The translations under genes and the position numbers were made by a program. This document shows positions 10,750 to 22,661 of a DNA stretch of 64,000 bases, in pieces (within the stretch, counting starts at the first letter, position 1; the number at the start of each line of letters is the position of its first letter). The notes beneath the pieces are model-generated. The model did no database searches, was not told the origin of the DNA, and was given only the letters and a program-made list of their open reading frames with translations. The DNA is from Spizellomyces sp. 'palustris' (Eukaryota; Chytridiomycota; Chytridiomycetes; Spizellomycetales; Spizellomycetaceae): the NCBI GenBank assembly GCA_006535965.1, contig QEAR01000031.1, positions 62,001 through 126,000 of the forward strand. The letters run 5' to 3'.

Positions 10750-11076
10750 GGTTGGGTTTGCGGGGCCAAAACAAAAATTCTGGTAAAAACGCTATCGAAT
10801 CCCTCCATATACGAGAGAGTGGTGAATCGCACGGGGTGGATCAAATATTTGGATATGGGTCTTGCAGCGACGACGACGACGACGACACAGCACACTACCA
10901 CCAAAGCATGATTGGAACTCTTGGATGCTATCTACTCCCTTTGCAATAGACTTGGATCGAATGAGTAGTTGATGTTGGTTTGGAGTGAGTCATTTGTCAA
11001 GATCGGAAATTTGTCATGGTTGTTTGCTAGCACAAAAAGTTGAAAGTCAAGGGCATCCCTTTTGGATTTAAAAAAC
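10750..11076. other. Divergent promoter region between the WC-2-like and fusion genes
   Basis: It has a short (GAC)n stretch near 10871-10886. No gene is supported; it must hold both promoters. Confidence 0.45.
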
Positions 11077-13135
11077 ATGATAATGATGCTCAGACGATTC
11101 CCTCTCGTCATGTTGCGCTCAAGTACGGCACGGATACAGAATCCTATACGCACGGCATCTACTACACGCTGGGTGCAATTCAAGTCAACCAAAGCGGGGA
11201 CGATTCCCAATCATGTCGGTACGGTTGGGTTTTACACTAAACATGTATTGGTGGCGACAGGTAGTAGACTGCGTAACACACTTTCATATTCCAGTTTTTT
11301 TTTAAAAGGTATCTTTTTGTCAGGTACATCATCCTGGCCAGCCAAAATAACCGAAACAGATGCATTAATGTCGCAAATGCAAACATGCTTTCCACCGACA
11401 ACCAAAATAACAGCGAGCGATGATGTACCCTCCATCACCTCACAAACAGCACGCACCCTCCATATTCTCCCCGACAATATCCGTCTACCCTCCATTACCC
11501 CATCGGACCTCCCCACCCTCGCCAAAACCCTCGAAAACCTCCAAACCACGCGCAATTCTGAACCCGTCGCATCCAAATACCAAATCCTCGTCTGCATCCA
11601 CGGCGAACGCGACTGTCGGTGTGGAACCAAAGGAGGGCGTTTGATCTCCTCCCTACGCGCCGAGGTGGACAAGAAGGGATTAACCCATCTCGTGGACGTA
11701 AAGGGCGTGTCGCATATTGGGGGACATAAATACGCTGGGAATGCCATGTAAGCATCCATCATTTATTTGCGGTATTTCGCTTGCCTGACATTTCAATAGT
11801 GTGTACCCAACTGGGGACTGGTACGCCCACCTTGACGACCAAGACGCATCCACCCTCTTATCCTCTGTCCTCTCCAACCAGCCTTTGTGGTCCAAATGGC
11901 GGGGTAGAATGGGGTTGGATAAAAAAGAGCAAATTGCGCTTTATCAGCAATCGACTGGTACTTGTCAACCCCCAACACAAACGGATCAGATTGACGTTAC
12001 ATACCTCCTCCCCGATCGCTCCACCTGTACACTCTCTGTCCCCATTGGAAAACGGCTCATGGATGTAGGAAAAGAGAATGAGATGCCGAGTATTGAGGGT
12101 TGGTTTTTTTTGTCCTTTATTTGAGATAAGGTGGTTATCTGATGGCGTTTTGGTAGGTACGTGTGGAGGCAACTTGGAATGCGCAACATGCCACGTTATT
12201 GGTATGTTCTCCTTTTGTGTTTTGGATCATCATTGTTTGTATTAATGGAAGGATGTTTTTTAGTGGACCCTGCGTACGAGGATAAACTCCCACCCGTGAC
12301 AGATGAAGAAGAGGATATGCTCGAGGTAACCTAACTCTTTGAAAGCCCCCAAAAGCACCGTAATTGACTTTTTCCAAAAAAAAAACAAAAAAAACAGTAC
12401 GCTATTGGCCGGACAAAACAGTAAGTTCCACAACCAATTTTGTACTGATCTGTTACACTAATACCTTTTACTAGCTCCCGGTTATCCTGCCAAATTTATG
12501 CAACACCTTTTCTCAACGGCCTCCGACTCCAAATCCCCACCATGACTCCCAGACCCTTTCCACCCCGCGGAACGTCTATCCGCACCTACACCACGAAACG
12601 CAGCTACAGCACCCAACCCAGGGACTTTAAATCCCTTACCCGCGAATACGGCCCCATTGCCGTCGGAGTATACCTCTCGCTCTCGTTTCTCACCTTTTGT
12701 GCATGTTTGACGGCCATTACAGCGTTTGGGATTGATGAAGCGCAAATAAAGGGCTGGTTTGATAAATTTCGATCCATGGTTGGATTCCCTCCTTCTCCTA
12801 CTCCTACCAACCCCGATACAGAACCTAATACCGAAACAAACGACAAAACCTACCTCCCGACCATCTTCCAAAACCCCACCACCCGCCAAACCCTCACGAC
12901 CATCCTCCTCGCCATGGCCATGACAAAACTCTTTTTACCCATCAAACTAGGCATCACGGCAGCAATCACTCCCTTTGTAGCTAAAAAATTACGTAACTTG
13001 GGATTTGAGTTGGGAACCAAAGGCGGGTACAAGAGTGCTGCTGTGCGGGTCAAGAGTGAAGTTAGGGAACGGACTGAGATGGTTAAGAGTGGGGTTAGGG
13101 ATCGGGTTCGGAGACGTGATAAAGAGCGGGATTAA
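11077..13135 (+). CDS. Apd1/Aim32 thioredoxin-like ferredoxin + adrenodoxin-type [2Fe-2S] ferredoxin + FAM210 (DUF1279) in one frame
   Basis: Exons are 11077-11260, 11324-11747, 11800-12098, 12157-12201, 12264-12325, 12398-12420 and 12475-13135; all junctions keep frame and give 565 aa. Residues 1-30 look like a mitochondrial presequence. Residues about 45-230 are an Apd1/Aim32 (sucraseferredoxin-like) domain: GTSSWPAKI near the start, CIHGERDCRCG with its first Cys about 151, and the GGHKYAGN motif near 196-201. Residues about 255-368 are a complete adrenodoxin-type domain with ligands C305, C311, C314 and C351 (TCGGNLECATCHV, SRLSCQI). No stop or intron separates this from residue 369, where a complete FAM210 protein begins (MTPRPFPPRGTS..., YGPIAVGVYLSLS, two membrane segments, charged coil at the end). 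The ATG at 12542 has a CCCACC context, and the following residues resemble a presequence. Either one fused redox/membrane protein is made, or FAM210 is also started internally. Roles in mitochondrial iron-sulfur redox chemistry are inferred. Confidence 0.85.
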
Positions 13136-13550
13136 TAATACTTGTTTTGCTTTATACAAGTTTTTGTTGATGGTTTCTTTTTCTTTTTTTTTTTTTTACT
13201 TGCAAAATAGACTTGTGTACGATGGTTGTTTATTATACTGTTCCCCGAAATTGGATGGGAATTTTAGGGGAGTTTTAACGTTATGAGAGTGGTGATGTGT
13301 ATCAGGTGTGGGTTCAAGTGTTGTCCGGCTAGGTTGAGAGAGTTTCCATTTTTTGCAAGTGTCTCTTTTTCAAAAGAGCCCAATATTATCATTTCACGCA
13401 TTCAATATCCAATAACACCCACCCATCAACACATTAACCTCTTGCACCAAAAACCCCAACGTTTTATTCCCCTCTACCACCCTCTACCACCCTCTACCAC
13501 AAACCACAACCCCACAACCCACCCAAAACCCCCCGCAAAACTCACCCCCA
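13136..13550. other. Convergent intergenic region, C-rich on the plus strand
   Basis: It has long T tracts just after the fusion gene (3' end signals). Around 13440-13560 the plus strand is almost free of G. Confidence 0.45.
13471..13500 (+). repeat. Three exact copies of a decamer (CCTCTACCAC)
   Basis: Three perfect head-to-tail copies lie between the fusion gene and the ALG10 3' end. Confidence 0.85.
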
Positions 13551-15498
13551 TCACCACATAAACCTCTGCACCCCCTCCTCACCCACCCACACAAACCCCC
13601 TCTCCCCAAACATCCAAACACTCCACATATTCACCCCCACATACAAAACCCCCTCCAAAATGACCCACCGTGACCCTCTCGGCAAGATATGCACACGAAA
13701 CATGTAGAAAGGGATCATATAGTACCGGAACTCAAAGAGGGGCGTTGGGATTAGGACTAGGGTTGTTGAGAGGGTGTAGAGGAGGGTTAGGAGGTGAGGT
13801 TGGGATTTCACTATAATAATAATAAATAAAACCAGATAAGAATGGAATGGTACGCTTTGAAAAACATACACACTGAAATACTTTTACCTAATTGAACACC
13901 CATAATCCACCCCGCCAATACATATCCCGGTACGAGCCCATACTTGACATTATAATGCCGTTGATAAATTTTTCGCCAAATGTAGAATGTGTAGTGTCTG
14001 TTATCTGAGAGGAGGAAGGGGTGTTCTATCCTTTACATTTTGTGAATAGGTGTGATGTGCGTCGAGTCATGATTGTATTTACGTACGTAAAGTTGGATAT
14101 GGACCATGTCATGAGGAGGGTTGTTGTGAGAAACGTTGTGGTTGCTTTTAGTCTGTAATATAAAGAAAAGGTGAGTTTTTATCGTTTTTGTTCATTTTAC
14201 TCGCCATGATTTTTGCCATGAGGGGTATGAGAGAATTTCAATCTATGCCTTTGCTCACGCCCTTTCCTACGTTCATACCCCACCCCACTCGTACCCAGGT
14301 TTCCCCTCCATCCATAAAAGTTTGATCAAACAATGAAACATTCTTACCTCTCACGCCGCCACCATTCCAAAGCAGCATCAACACCCTCCCATACTCCACA
14401 CGTTAGAACCGAGAACCCGACCACCGTACACATGTAATAATAAACTTGGGGCACATGGATCGTAGCAACATGATTCGATTTATCCCCTAAAACACAAAAA
14501 CAAAAAATCAATAAAAACGGTTATCGTATCGTTACGTTAAATGTAACATTACCCAACACAATTCCCCCATTCCACACTAGAAACACAATAAACCCGCATA
14601 AAACACCCATAAACGGCCATACAATGCGCAAGAGGTACCAAACATTGCGTAAAACATCCCATAAAAAATCAGTCATGGATTTTCGATTGTGTTGATGGGT
14701 GTATCCGAGAGTGTCGAGGCATACCACACCAGCTGTGAACCCTACCCAAACGATATTGGTTTGTCGATACAGAACCGCTATTGTACCTGCCTAGAATTCC
14801 CCCCCAAGAAAACGACAAAACGTTCATCAACACCGACCCCACACACAAAAACAAAAATGACAAATTTCAAAAAACTTACCAAACCCGCCATACCAACCCA
14901 CCCTCTCCTTGCACACAAATACGAACCCAACACCCACACCCCCGCACCTAAATCCGTATAATATAATAAACTAAAGAACCATGAAATAGGAAACAGGGAG
15001 AGCACACATGCATTCAGTATCGCTTTTGGGGTTGTGAGTCGTGGATGCAGGGTTTTGATGAGTAGGATGAGGAGCGTAAATGTTGCTTGTAGGTGCAGGA
15101 GGTTATGTGCGCGAAGGGTTTGGAGGGTGCATTGAGTTATATAGGAGAGGAGGTAGGAGGAAATGTACCTGCAGGATCCCAGTCATGAGCTTGCACATGT
15201 AAAAATAATGTGAAATGCACGTACAGGCCGGGTGGCGTCGTAATCTTGCTATCCCATGTATAAAAATCTCCATCGCAGTATCGTTGTGCTTGTCGGATAT
15301 GAAAGACTTCATCCTTTATTATGCCCCAACGTTAATCGTTATTGGGTTTCGTTTTTGGCAGTGTGAGGAATACAAAACTACCATGTAGGGTTTGGGCGCC
15401 TTTTGGTTCACGTATTGGCCTACTAGCCATGTTCCCCCCACTAAACATAGCGATGATAGAATGTAAATGGTCAAGGTCGAGAACCAGAGGCGTCCCAT
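13551..15498 (-). CDS. ALG10: Dol-P-Glc:Glc2Man9GlcNAc2-PP-Dol alpha-1,2-glucosyltransferase
   Basis: Exons are 15498-15382, 15313-15225, 15168-14880, 14790-14553, 14486-14348, 14152-14087, 14030-13888 and 13810-13551 (446 aa). It adds the third and last glucose to the lipid-linked N-glycan precursor in the ER membrane. Family hallmarks are present in order: [16 protein letters not shown] near residue 38, [72 protein letters not shown] and the C-terminal [14 protein letters not shown]. It has about ten or more hydrophobic segments and a signal-anchor start. Many of these motifs are created across junctions, which confirms each splice site. Length is within the family range. Confidence 0.95.
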
Positions 15499-15658
15499 GG
15501 CGGTTGCATGTGTCGTTTAAAAAAAGATCTTTGGGAAACAGTTCAAACGCGCAGCAAACTCGATCTTTGAATGTGTCACACACAAGTGGCTTAGCGTCGT
15601 GAATTGGGACAATGTTGCCTGTTGAATAAAATTGTACATTTTGGTTTGAAACGAGACC

Positions 15659-17349
15659 TTACTCTTGTTCTTGTTCTTGTCCGTGCCCATTTTCATCACC
15701 ATGCAAAGACGCCTCTTCGTCTTCATCACCATGTCCCCCATCCATCGCTCCCAACATCTCCAACTGTTCTTCCAAATCTTCGTTGCCTGTACCCATAGTT
15801 AACAAGGTATAAACACAATAGTAAAAGAGTAATTATATATATACCTGGATCTAATTGATAGGCACGCTTCAGTGTCGATACCCCCGTCTCAAAATACTGG
15901 ACGGCTTCTTCTTCGTCGGGCTCGATCGTGCTGAGGAGAATCAGTGTCTGACCCCACTAATAGCCAAACCACTCAATCACCTATCACCGCAAAGAAAAAG
16001 GCACAACACAAGTCAACGTACCAATTGTAGATACTCTGTACCATGCTCATCCTGCTTATCCGGCATCTCATCCCAAAGCGTCACAGCCGATTTCAATGCA
16101 GCTTCAGCCTCTGTCACGTATTGGGATGTCTCCTTTTTATCTGACTCGGCTTCACCATTGGCGTAGTGATCTGCAAGGTAGTATAGACAAGCACCGCGCA
16201 GACCCAAGGCACGAACGTTGGAGGTGACAGAGGGTCCACTGGCTGATTCCGCCTGTTGGAGATAGTCGAGTGCGGTGCGGAGTGTGGACAATAGATTGGT
16301 GCTGGCTAAAGTAAACGGTTCAGATGTTGATTGTATGACAACGCATGTACTCGACTAAAAGCTTACAGCGCTTGCTGGTGGGTCGTTGTCGTTGGACGGC
16401 TGCATAGTCGCGGAACAGCCCGGCTGCATAAATACATTGACGCGCATACGCTTCTGCATCGTTCTTTACGGAGGCAAGTCCCTATGTACACATGTAAGCC
16501 TGGATACTTGGGACAAAAGTCATTTGGTATACCAACCGTGGCAAGTGTCGCCTTTGCCGATTCAACCAATGCAAGCTCATCCTGCGGTATCACATAGTGG
16601 GAGTCGCCATTTCCATTTTCGTGATCATCATCCTCGTTAATCAGGTCCGTGTACCGGCTCCGCACCAATTCCATCTTTGCCCTTCCCAATCCAAATTGTG
16701 CAGCACTGGCGCCCCATGTAGATAAGTAAGCTGTTCCCGCCCCTTCCAATATCTGAATACACTCTGTAAAGAGGTCTACACTTCTTTGGATGTAAAGCGA
16801 TAGGGGGAGATAGCATCCGAAATCGAGCATACACGACGCAAACATGAGCCGTGCGTTCAGATCCCGGGCATTGGGTGCCCCGTTCTTGGGAGCGACTGTT
16901 GTGGAGAGCTTGGAGCCGTTCACCTCAGGCGCTTTAATAGGTATACCCGTCTCACTCGCAAACTTTTCAACACCCATTTCAAATAATTTGATAATAATCT
17001 TTCGCTTCGCTTCTGAATCTTTATCTTCGGCTTCCATTCCCTTCCATTTTATTTTTAATCCACTGGGTTCCGCTTCGCCTGACACGCCGTCCCGTTCTTC
17101 CAGTGCCATTCGGTACAGATCCGCGGCTGTAGGTGAAATCGCCCTTGACTCCCCGCCCGCGGAGGACCCTACAAAGCAAATCTCTACCTCGCCTGTACTG
17201 CATCCAGGGCAAGCTGCTTCGTTGCACAAGGCATGATGCTTACTCGATGCCTTATCCCCATGTATACTCTTTAAACGCTTGTAAGAATCTTTGGGTAAAG
17301 CCTCACCAGAACCCTCAGGTTCTGATCGCTTTGCCAATGTGCTCTTCAT
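15659..17349 (-). CDS. TPR-containing protein, possibly ETT1-like
   Basis: Exons are 17349-16537, 16481-16367, 16305-16022, 15956-15845 and 15786-15659 (483 aa). The protein starts with a basic region (MKSTLAKRSE, YKRLKS). A helical core follows with repeat-like pairs (ARLMFASCMLDFGCYLPL, CIQILEGAGTAYLSTWG, LGLRGACLYYLADHYANG). A final TPR-like unit (WGQTLILLSTIE...LKRAYQLDPG) comes before a Glu/Asp/Gln-rich tail. The terminal LDPGN-type unit and acidic tail resemble the fungal nuclear protein ETT1 (enhancer of translation termination 1). That match is by pattern only, and the usual ETT1 N-terminal GLGKA motif is not seen. The first donor is GTTGGT. The gene is divergent from the gene at 17615. 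Confidence 0.7.
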
Positions 17350-17614
17350 GGCGCTAACTTTTCCGCACGTCCCATTTGGCCACCCGGCCCACTCAAAAAA
17401 AATAAACGACGTCAAAAAAAGGGCTCGGACTTTCAAAAAGATGGTGATATCATTGTTGTGCTTAGCATGTGCTGTGCCATCTATTTCCATGGAGCTGGTA
17501 AGCGACATTATTGAAGGAGGGGCCAAAAGTTGTGGGTAGCGCGTTTTTATTTGAAAAGTGTTCAAGTGTGAAATTGGGTTTTGGGGTGGGGATTGAAAGC
17601 GAGGAAATCAAATA

Positions 17615-19487
17615 ATGTTGACAAGCATGTCTCACATGCAACGGCATCCACCTGGTGCACCAGTTGACAGACAAATGGGTCGATATGTCTATGTCGATGC
17701 CGGGCACACGATACATCCGATGGGGATTCCAAGATTTCCCCCACCCGCCAGCGACATGCCCTCCGTGTTCCCCCCGATTCCACCCCCACAGACTTTTGCT
17801 TGGGATGCTCCATCTTCCCATTTCAATGAATCCATTGGATGGCCTACCGATCCATTTATCCGCTACCCAGAATCCGAGAGGTGGGACGCTCGTCCATTCC
17901 CGGAACGACGCATATCGCAAAGCAATTCGGACATTTGGGACGGGCGTCACTTGCGGGAGGGGTATCTTCGCGGTGAGCCCCCCAAAGGGGATCGTAGGTC
18001 ATCAGCTGGCGGGTCGTTTCGTGACGGTGTTCGAAGGGCATCTCTTCACGATATGAGGTATGTGTTTCTGCGCGTTCCGTCCTACCATGGAGTATGGTGT
18101 GTTTCTTTTACCAGGCAATGCGTCCGGTCAAAAACTTATGGCTGAACACATTTCCTCTTGATCGTATCTGGACTTTGGCAGAGACCAACCTGACAGACAA
18201 CCCCCAGGATCTTTTAGCCGGTTTCCAGAAAATCATCGAGACCCACCAGCCAATTACTTTGATCCCCCATCTGTACGTGGTGCTAAAGATTATGAAAGAG
18301 GCATGTACCCTTCCCTGCGCCGAGAGCGGCCAATGGACCGATCACCTACTTTTGACCAGCATGTAGACAGCTTACGAGACAGCAACGGTGATCCACTCCC
18401 TGACGGTCATCTCGACATTAGAAGCCGAATGACATCTATTTTCAACAGAGATCCAGATGAAGTGGTCAGGCAAATTCAGCAGCGGCATACTCTACCGCGC
18501 CAATCCACCGCACCCTCCTTTATCGATCTAACTGAAGACGAGCAAGTCCCTACGCCTGTCACAACACTTCCCGTACGTCCCAAGGACGTTGTTTGTAACT
18601 TAAGTCATGGATGGTTGATTGTATGTGGCTAATTTTTTGAATAGGCTCGGTCGCTGAGCGACGGGAATATCCCAGACTCTTGGATTTTGGCAAATCCATC
18701 GGTATCCAGCCCGTCAGAACAGGTTCCAGATAGTAACCCACCTGTTCCAGCAGCATCTTCACCAAAGAACCAAGTGTTGGAGACTGTACGTTCTGCTGAT
18801 GAAGATCCAAACCCAACATCACCCATGGAAATAGATAGCTCTGACACTCATCCGCCGGCCCCACCCTCCTTCCAAGCAAAAAAGAATGGATCCCACGATG
18901 CCGTAATTAGTATTGTAGAGGCAGCTGTACGGTCCCGCAAGGGCACCCTCTCCGGACTGACCGGAAACGGCATTGCAATCAACCCAAAGTTCTTGAGAGG
19001 AAAGAAGCGAGCTGGTCGCACTCTGGCCCCTGCCGTATCTGAGAGAGACTCTGCATCAAAAAGAATAAACAGCCCGCGGCTACCCACGATACGAAAGACA
19101 TCGTCGTCAACATCTATATCCTCAGTCGCATCCGCGTCCTCCTCGACACATGCCGTCGACAAACACCCATGGAAAATCCCAGCGACTGCGAAATATGCCC
19201 AACCCTTACCTTCCCCACCAGCCGAATTAAATCTTGAATGGCGTGAACCCCAAACAGTTGTAGAAAATGGACGACGGGAACGAATCCTTTTTTCAGATGC
19301 TTGGATTTCACCGGTGAGTTTTGGGTGTCCCCTCTCATTTATGTTCCTTCTTGGACATTGGTCTGTCGCTTTTTTTTACCTCTTCCCGACCTTGGTCCCT
19401 TGCCGCATGCGTTTTTATTCGTTGTTGTTGTGTTTTACTTAGGAGGAACTGCGTGCCAACTTGCCCAAGTATCGACTCTGCGAATAA
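17615..19487 (+). CDS. Unrecognised low-complexity protein
   Basis: Exons are 17615-18057, 18182-18572, 18645-19313 and 19443-19487 (515 aa), all in frame. I do not recognise a family. The N-terminal half is rich in Pro, Met and Arg and looks disordered. The middle holds an acidic SFIDLTEDEQV stretch, which resembles a SUMO-interacting motif. The next part is Ser/Thr/Pro-rich with basic patches (FLRGKKRAGR, TIRKTSSS). The last 40 residues (HPWKIPATAKYAQPLP..., SDAWISPEELRANLPKYRLC) are the only part that looks folded or conserved. Basic patches suggest a nuclear location. The first intron (124 nt) is longer than neighbours', so its acceptor at 18180-18181 is less certain. Confidence 0.6.
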
Positions 19488-19796
19488 TGCAAGGTGCTTG
19501 CTGAATTAGGAAGGTAATCTTTGCTGTTTGACATGTTCAGAACCTGTATTATGTGTGATTATATGTTCTCTTGGATGATGGATTTGTTCTTTTTTTGAAA
19601 ATGGGATATTTCTCATTTGAAAAAAGATAATTTGTAGTAAGAGTTGGAAATACAATCACTGCGGTGCTATTATTCCCCCCAAAATGCCTTGGTGACTTTT
19701 ACAATACATGCTTGATCTTGCTGGCTTTGTGGGATGTCCTTTTTTTTTACAGTGCAGCCCAGCTTTAGACACGTTCAAGTCAGATGACTGTCTTTT
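19488..19796. other. Intergenic, T-rich
   Basis: T and A tracts around 19580-19640 fit a 3' processing region. No gene is seen. Confidence 0.45.
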
Positions 19797-20312
19797 ATGG
19801 CGCAATGCCGCAGTCGGCTCAGTTCTGCCCTTTTACCTTCCTCTCTCCATCCGAGTCCATCACCAGCCCACCTTGTTTCCAATGTGAGCGGGCGAGGGAA
19901 TTACGAGCTGAAACTGGGCGGATTTGGAATCAACTCAGCAAAGAGATCATTCACTCTGAATCGCCCCTGGTATATAACTGAATCCACCAGTGCGGGCTAC
20001 CGATCAACCCCCGTCCCACGGCGGGTCGCACTGTTCGAGTTCATCCCAGGGCACACAAACTCTCTCGAATGCAAAGGGAGCTGGTATTTCTCCGCAGCCC
20101 TGTGGACTGGATTCATTCTAGGATCCATCAAACTTTTTGAAATCGGGAGTGCTCCTGGTTGGCTGGCATCCAAAACCCTGCCAAATTGTCCTGATTTTTT
20201 TTGTTTGGTTGTTCCGGTCATTATGATAGTCCCGCCCTATTTCATTTTACAGGCATTCAAAAGGGCGCAAACTCAATTAAAAAGCACTACTGAGTCACGC
20301 CATGGACGATAG
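19797..20312 (+). CDS. Small two-pass membrane protein, possibly mitochondrial
   Basis: Single exon of 171 aa. The first 55 residues are rich in Arg, Ser and Leu and poor in acids, ending in SAKRSFTLNR, like a cleavable mitochondrial presequence. Two hydrophobic segments follow: AALWTGFILGSIKLF and CLVVPVIMIVPPYFILQAF. The tail is short and basic. No family is recognised. It could be an inner-membrane protein of a respiratory complex or its assembly, but nothing in the sequence proves this. The alternative is a chance frame, though the ordered presequence plus two helices makes that less likely. Confidence 0.45.
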   Translation: MAQCRSRLSSALLPSSLHPSPSPAHLVSNVSGRGNYELKLGGFGINSAKRSFTLNRPWYITESTSAGYRSTPVPRRVALFEFIPGHTNSLECKGSWYFSAALWTGFILGSIKLFEIGSAPGWLASKTLPNCPDFFCLVVPVIMIVPPYFILQAFKRAQTQLKSTTESRHGR

Positions 20313-20770
20313 CCAGGTGACCTTCTTTTTCATCGTGTCTCTTCTCTCTTTTGATTCGGTGAACCTGGACGCAGCAAGCCCTCCAATGACCAGGAAACCT
20401 TTGAACGGTGGGTTTTGCCCTTTTGCCAGCCAGGGATATATCGAAACAAAAAGCGAGCGGGATATGAGGCAGTGCGATAAAACCAACCATTTTGGAACGC
20501 GTCATGTTTCCACCCATTACATCACATGCTTACAAAATGCGTCTCGGTTTCAAACCCTCAAAATGACCTTGCAATGTCGACGTAAAGGATGGATTTTTTT
20601 TTTTTGGTTTCTGACGGAACTGCTTGCCACCCATCCTACTGCGTTTATATAAAGAGTAGGCTTGCTGTTACTGTTTCCTTGAAGTAACTTTGGCAAACCA
20701 CGAAACTAAAGTACGCGTTGTGTAGAACATTTTGATTCCCCCGGTTTTTCCACTGCACATATCCTCCAAG
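20313..20770. other. Intergenic
   Basis: No supported gene. An A/T-rich stretch lies just upstream of the HSP20-like start at 20771. Confidence 0.4.
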
Positions 20771-21478
20771 ATGCTCCATATCTCCAGTTCATGGGCTACT
20801 CAATCCCGACGCTTCTTCCGAAGGCTACGGCGTCTAAATACCAAAACGGGTCCTGCACCAGAGAGAGATACTACTCTGGGCACTCGGGAAAAGGCCGGAA
20901 CATACGTTTACGACGCGGTAGATTCAGAAAACGACGAAGAGTGCAGGCGAACACGCCGACACTCTGCACCCGTTCCCTCCGCACCCTCCCAACCACGAAA
21001 TAGCAATGCATCATCAATATCACCACCAACACGAACTTCCTCTTCGCGCCATCACTCTACTCCCTCTCTTACCTCCACTGTCCCGCGTCACCGATCGTCA
21101 TCCGCATTCCCAAACCCCTCCTCTCCTTGTCTCTTTGCCAACACCGCTGTATTTGACCCAACTCCTACCTACGTCTCAAAACCCACCGAACTCGTGCAAG
21201 ATCTCCTACCACCATCATACCACATGTTTTCAGAATACCGATCAAAATACCTAGTCGTTGCCAACGTTCCCGATGGCATGTCCCAAAAGGATACGTTGCA
21301 AGTATTTGTGTTCGACGACGCAAGAGAAGTTGGATTCGCGGGAAGCGAGCGACAAATGGGTGTCAGAGTAAAAGTTCCCGATGATGCTAATCTGCGAGAC
21401 GTGCGGGCAAGTGTGTGTAATGGGATCTTGACGGTGACTATTGGTAAATCACCCAGTGTGGATGTATTGCTCCGGTGA
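20771..21478 (+). CDS. HSP20/alpha-crystallin-like protein with a long disordered N terminus
   Basis: Single exon of 235 aa. Residues 1-125 are Ser/Pro/Arg-rich and disordered. Residues about 150-232 look like an alpha-crystallin domain: a MFSEYRSKYLVVANVPDGM strand pair, a loop with GSERQMGVRVKVPDD, and the final NGILTVTIGK. This last matches the NGVL/I-x-V-x-(I/V)-PK strand that closes small heat-shock domains. The usual I-x-I C-terminal tail is replaced by a short VDVLLR end. Small HSPs hold unfolded proteins in the cytosol. The divergence means a p23/CS-like or other beta-sandwich relative cannot be excluded. Confidence 0.6.
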   Translation: MLHISSSWATQSRRFFRRLRRLNTKTGPAPERDTTLGTREKAGTYVYDAVDSENDEECRRTRRHSAPVPSAPSQPRNSNASSISPPTRTSSSRHHSTPSLTSTVPRHRSSSAFPNPSSPCLFANTAVFDPTPTYVSKPTELVQDLLPPSYHMFSEYRSKYLVVANVPDGMSQKDTLQVFVFDDAREVGFAGSERQMGVRVKVPDDANLRDVRASVCNGILTVTIGKSPSVDVLLR

Positions 21479-22661
21479 AAAACACCGATAGATTTCTGTG
21501 TGGCTGTTGGCTTTTGGCTTGCTCAGTTTAAGTTTATAGAGGCGAGCAGGGGCATAGGCGGATGGAGTAACGTATATCATGTAATACTTATTACAAAACA
21601 TGAGTCTGCATTGTTTATTTTGCATATCTTGTTCCACTCTTGAGATATAATGCTTGCGAAAGCTAGTACGCCTTGAGGATGTCAATTTCCGACGTTTTAC
21701 ATAATGCTTTTGTGGGAATCGAATGCATTCGACCACTTATTCACGTGATGAATTTTTCTGTTAAAAAGCCTGGAAAGAGATCCAAACTCCACCCTTCATG
21801 TTGCCCTGTTCCTCATCTAGAGACGCAATGAAGATGATGCAGGTAAGATGTCCGCTTGTAGATAGTAACGTACAAGGCTTGCTCCCGTATCGGGCAGCCC
21901 TTTTGCATCTGATGAAACGCATATGGATGTCACAAGTGTGTCTTAGACTCATCGAGTCGTTGCTGACACAACATATGTCTGCCTTCCTCCTGATCCGCAA
22001 AATCATGTTATAAAATAGAAGATTCGTGGGCGATTCGTCGACATGTAATAATCTTTCTGGTTCTATAGTTACTCTCAGGCACGGCGACGGTTGACCGATA
22101 CTAGTGTGCATGGCGACCTAGATTGCCCCAAGGTTTGTGCAGCTTACGTCCCTTGCATGCTATAGTAGTGGTCTCGGCTTGCGAGCTCTGGGTATGTAAA
22201 CTGTTGAGGCCTGTGTGCAGGGATGACGAGTAAAGGGTACCGCAAAAGTGCTCCTAGAAACCCGCCTCGTGCGGATGAACCCATCTGGGACCTTTTGCTT
22301 TTATGGTAGAACATTCGCCTTTGGGCGCGTCTGAGCACACAGTGGGAGCAAAATGTAGAATTTAAAATTATTTACAATAAAAAAGACTTTCTGCTTATGC
22401 CGTCTTTGCTGTATGCTTATTCATTGGTATGACGTAAAGGAAATTTGGAAGCTCACGGTTTCAAAATGATGATTTCATGATGGCGTATTACCGCAGTGCC
22501 CGCGCCAAGGTCTTTTTCGTTTGCAAAGGTTCCGCCCCCAGCGGCTATTCCATCACGCATATTAATGCAAATGGTCTATTGGCATCGGTGCCCCCCTCCC
22601 CCTGGTGTCAGCCCTCCCACAATTTGATAATTTAATCGTATCATATCTACACAATCAATGG
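21479..22661. other. About 1.2 kb without a supported gene
   Basis: Both strands hold only short frames without domains or splice partners. The region is mixed in composition and contains no tRNA fold or repeat that I can see. Confidence 0.45.

Noticed and set aside
12542-13135. FAM210 as a simple independent gene
   Set aside because: The ferredoxin frame upstream requires the same exon to encode its last ligand and runs into FAM210 without a stop. Internal initiation remains possible and is noted in the main feature.
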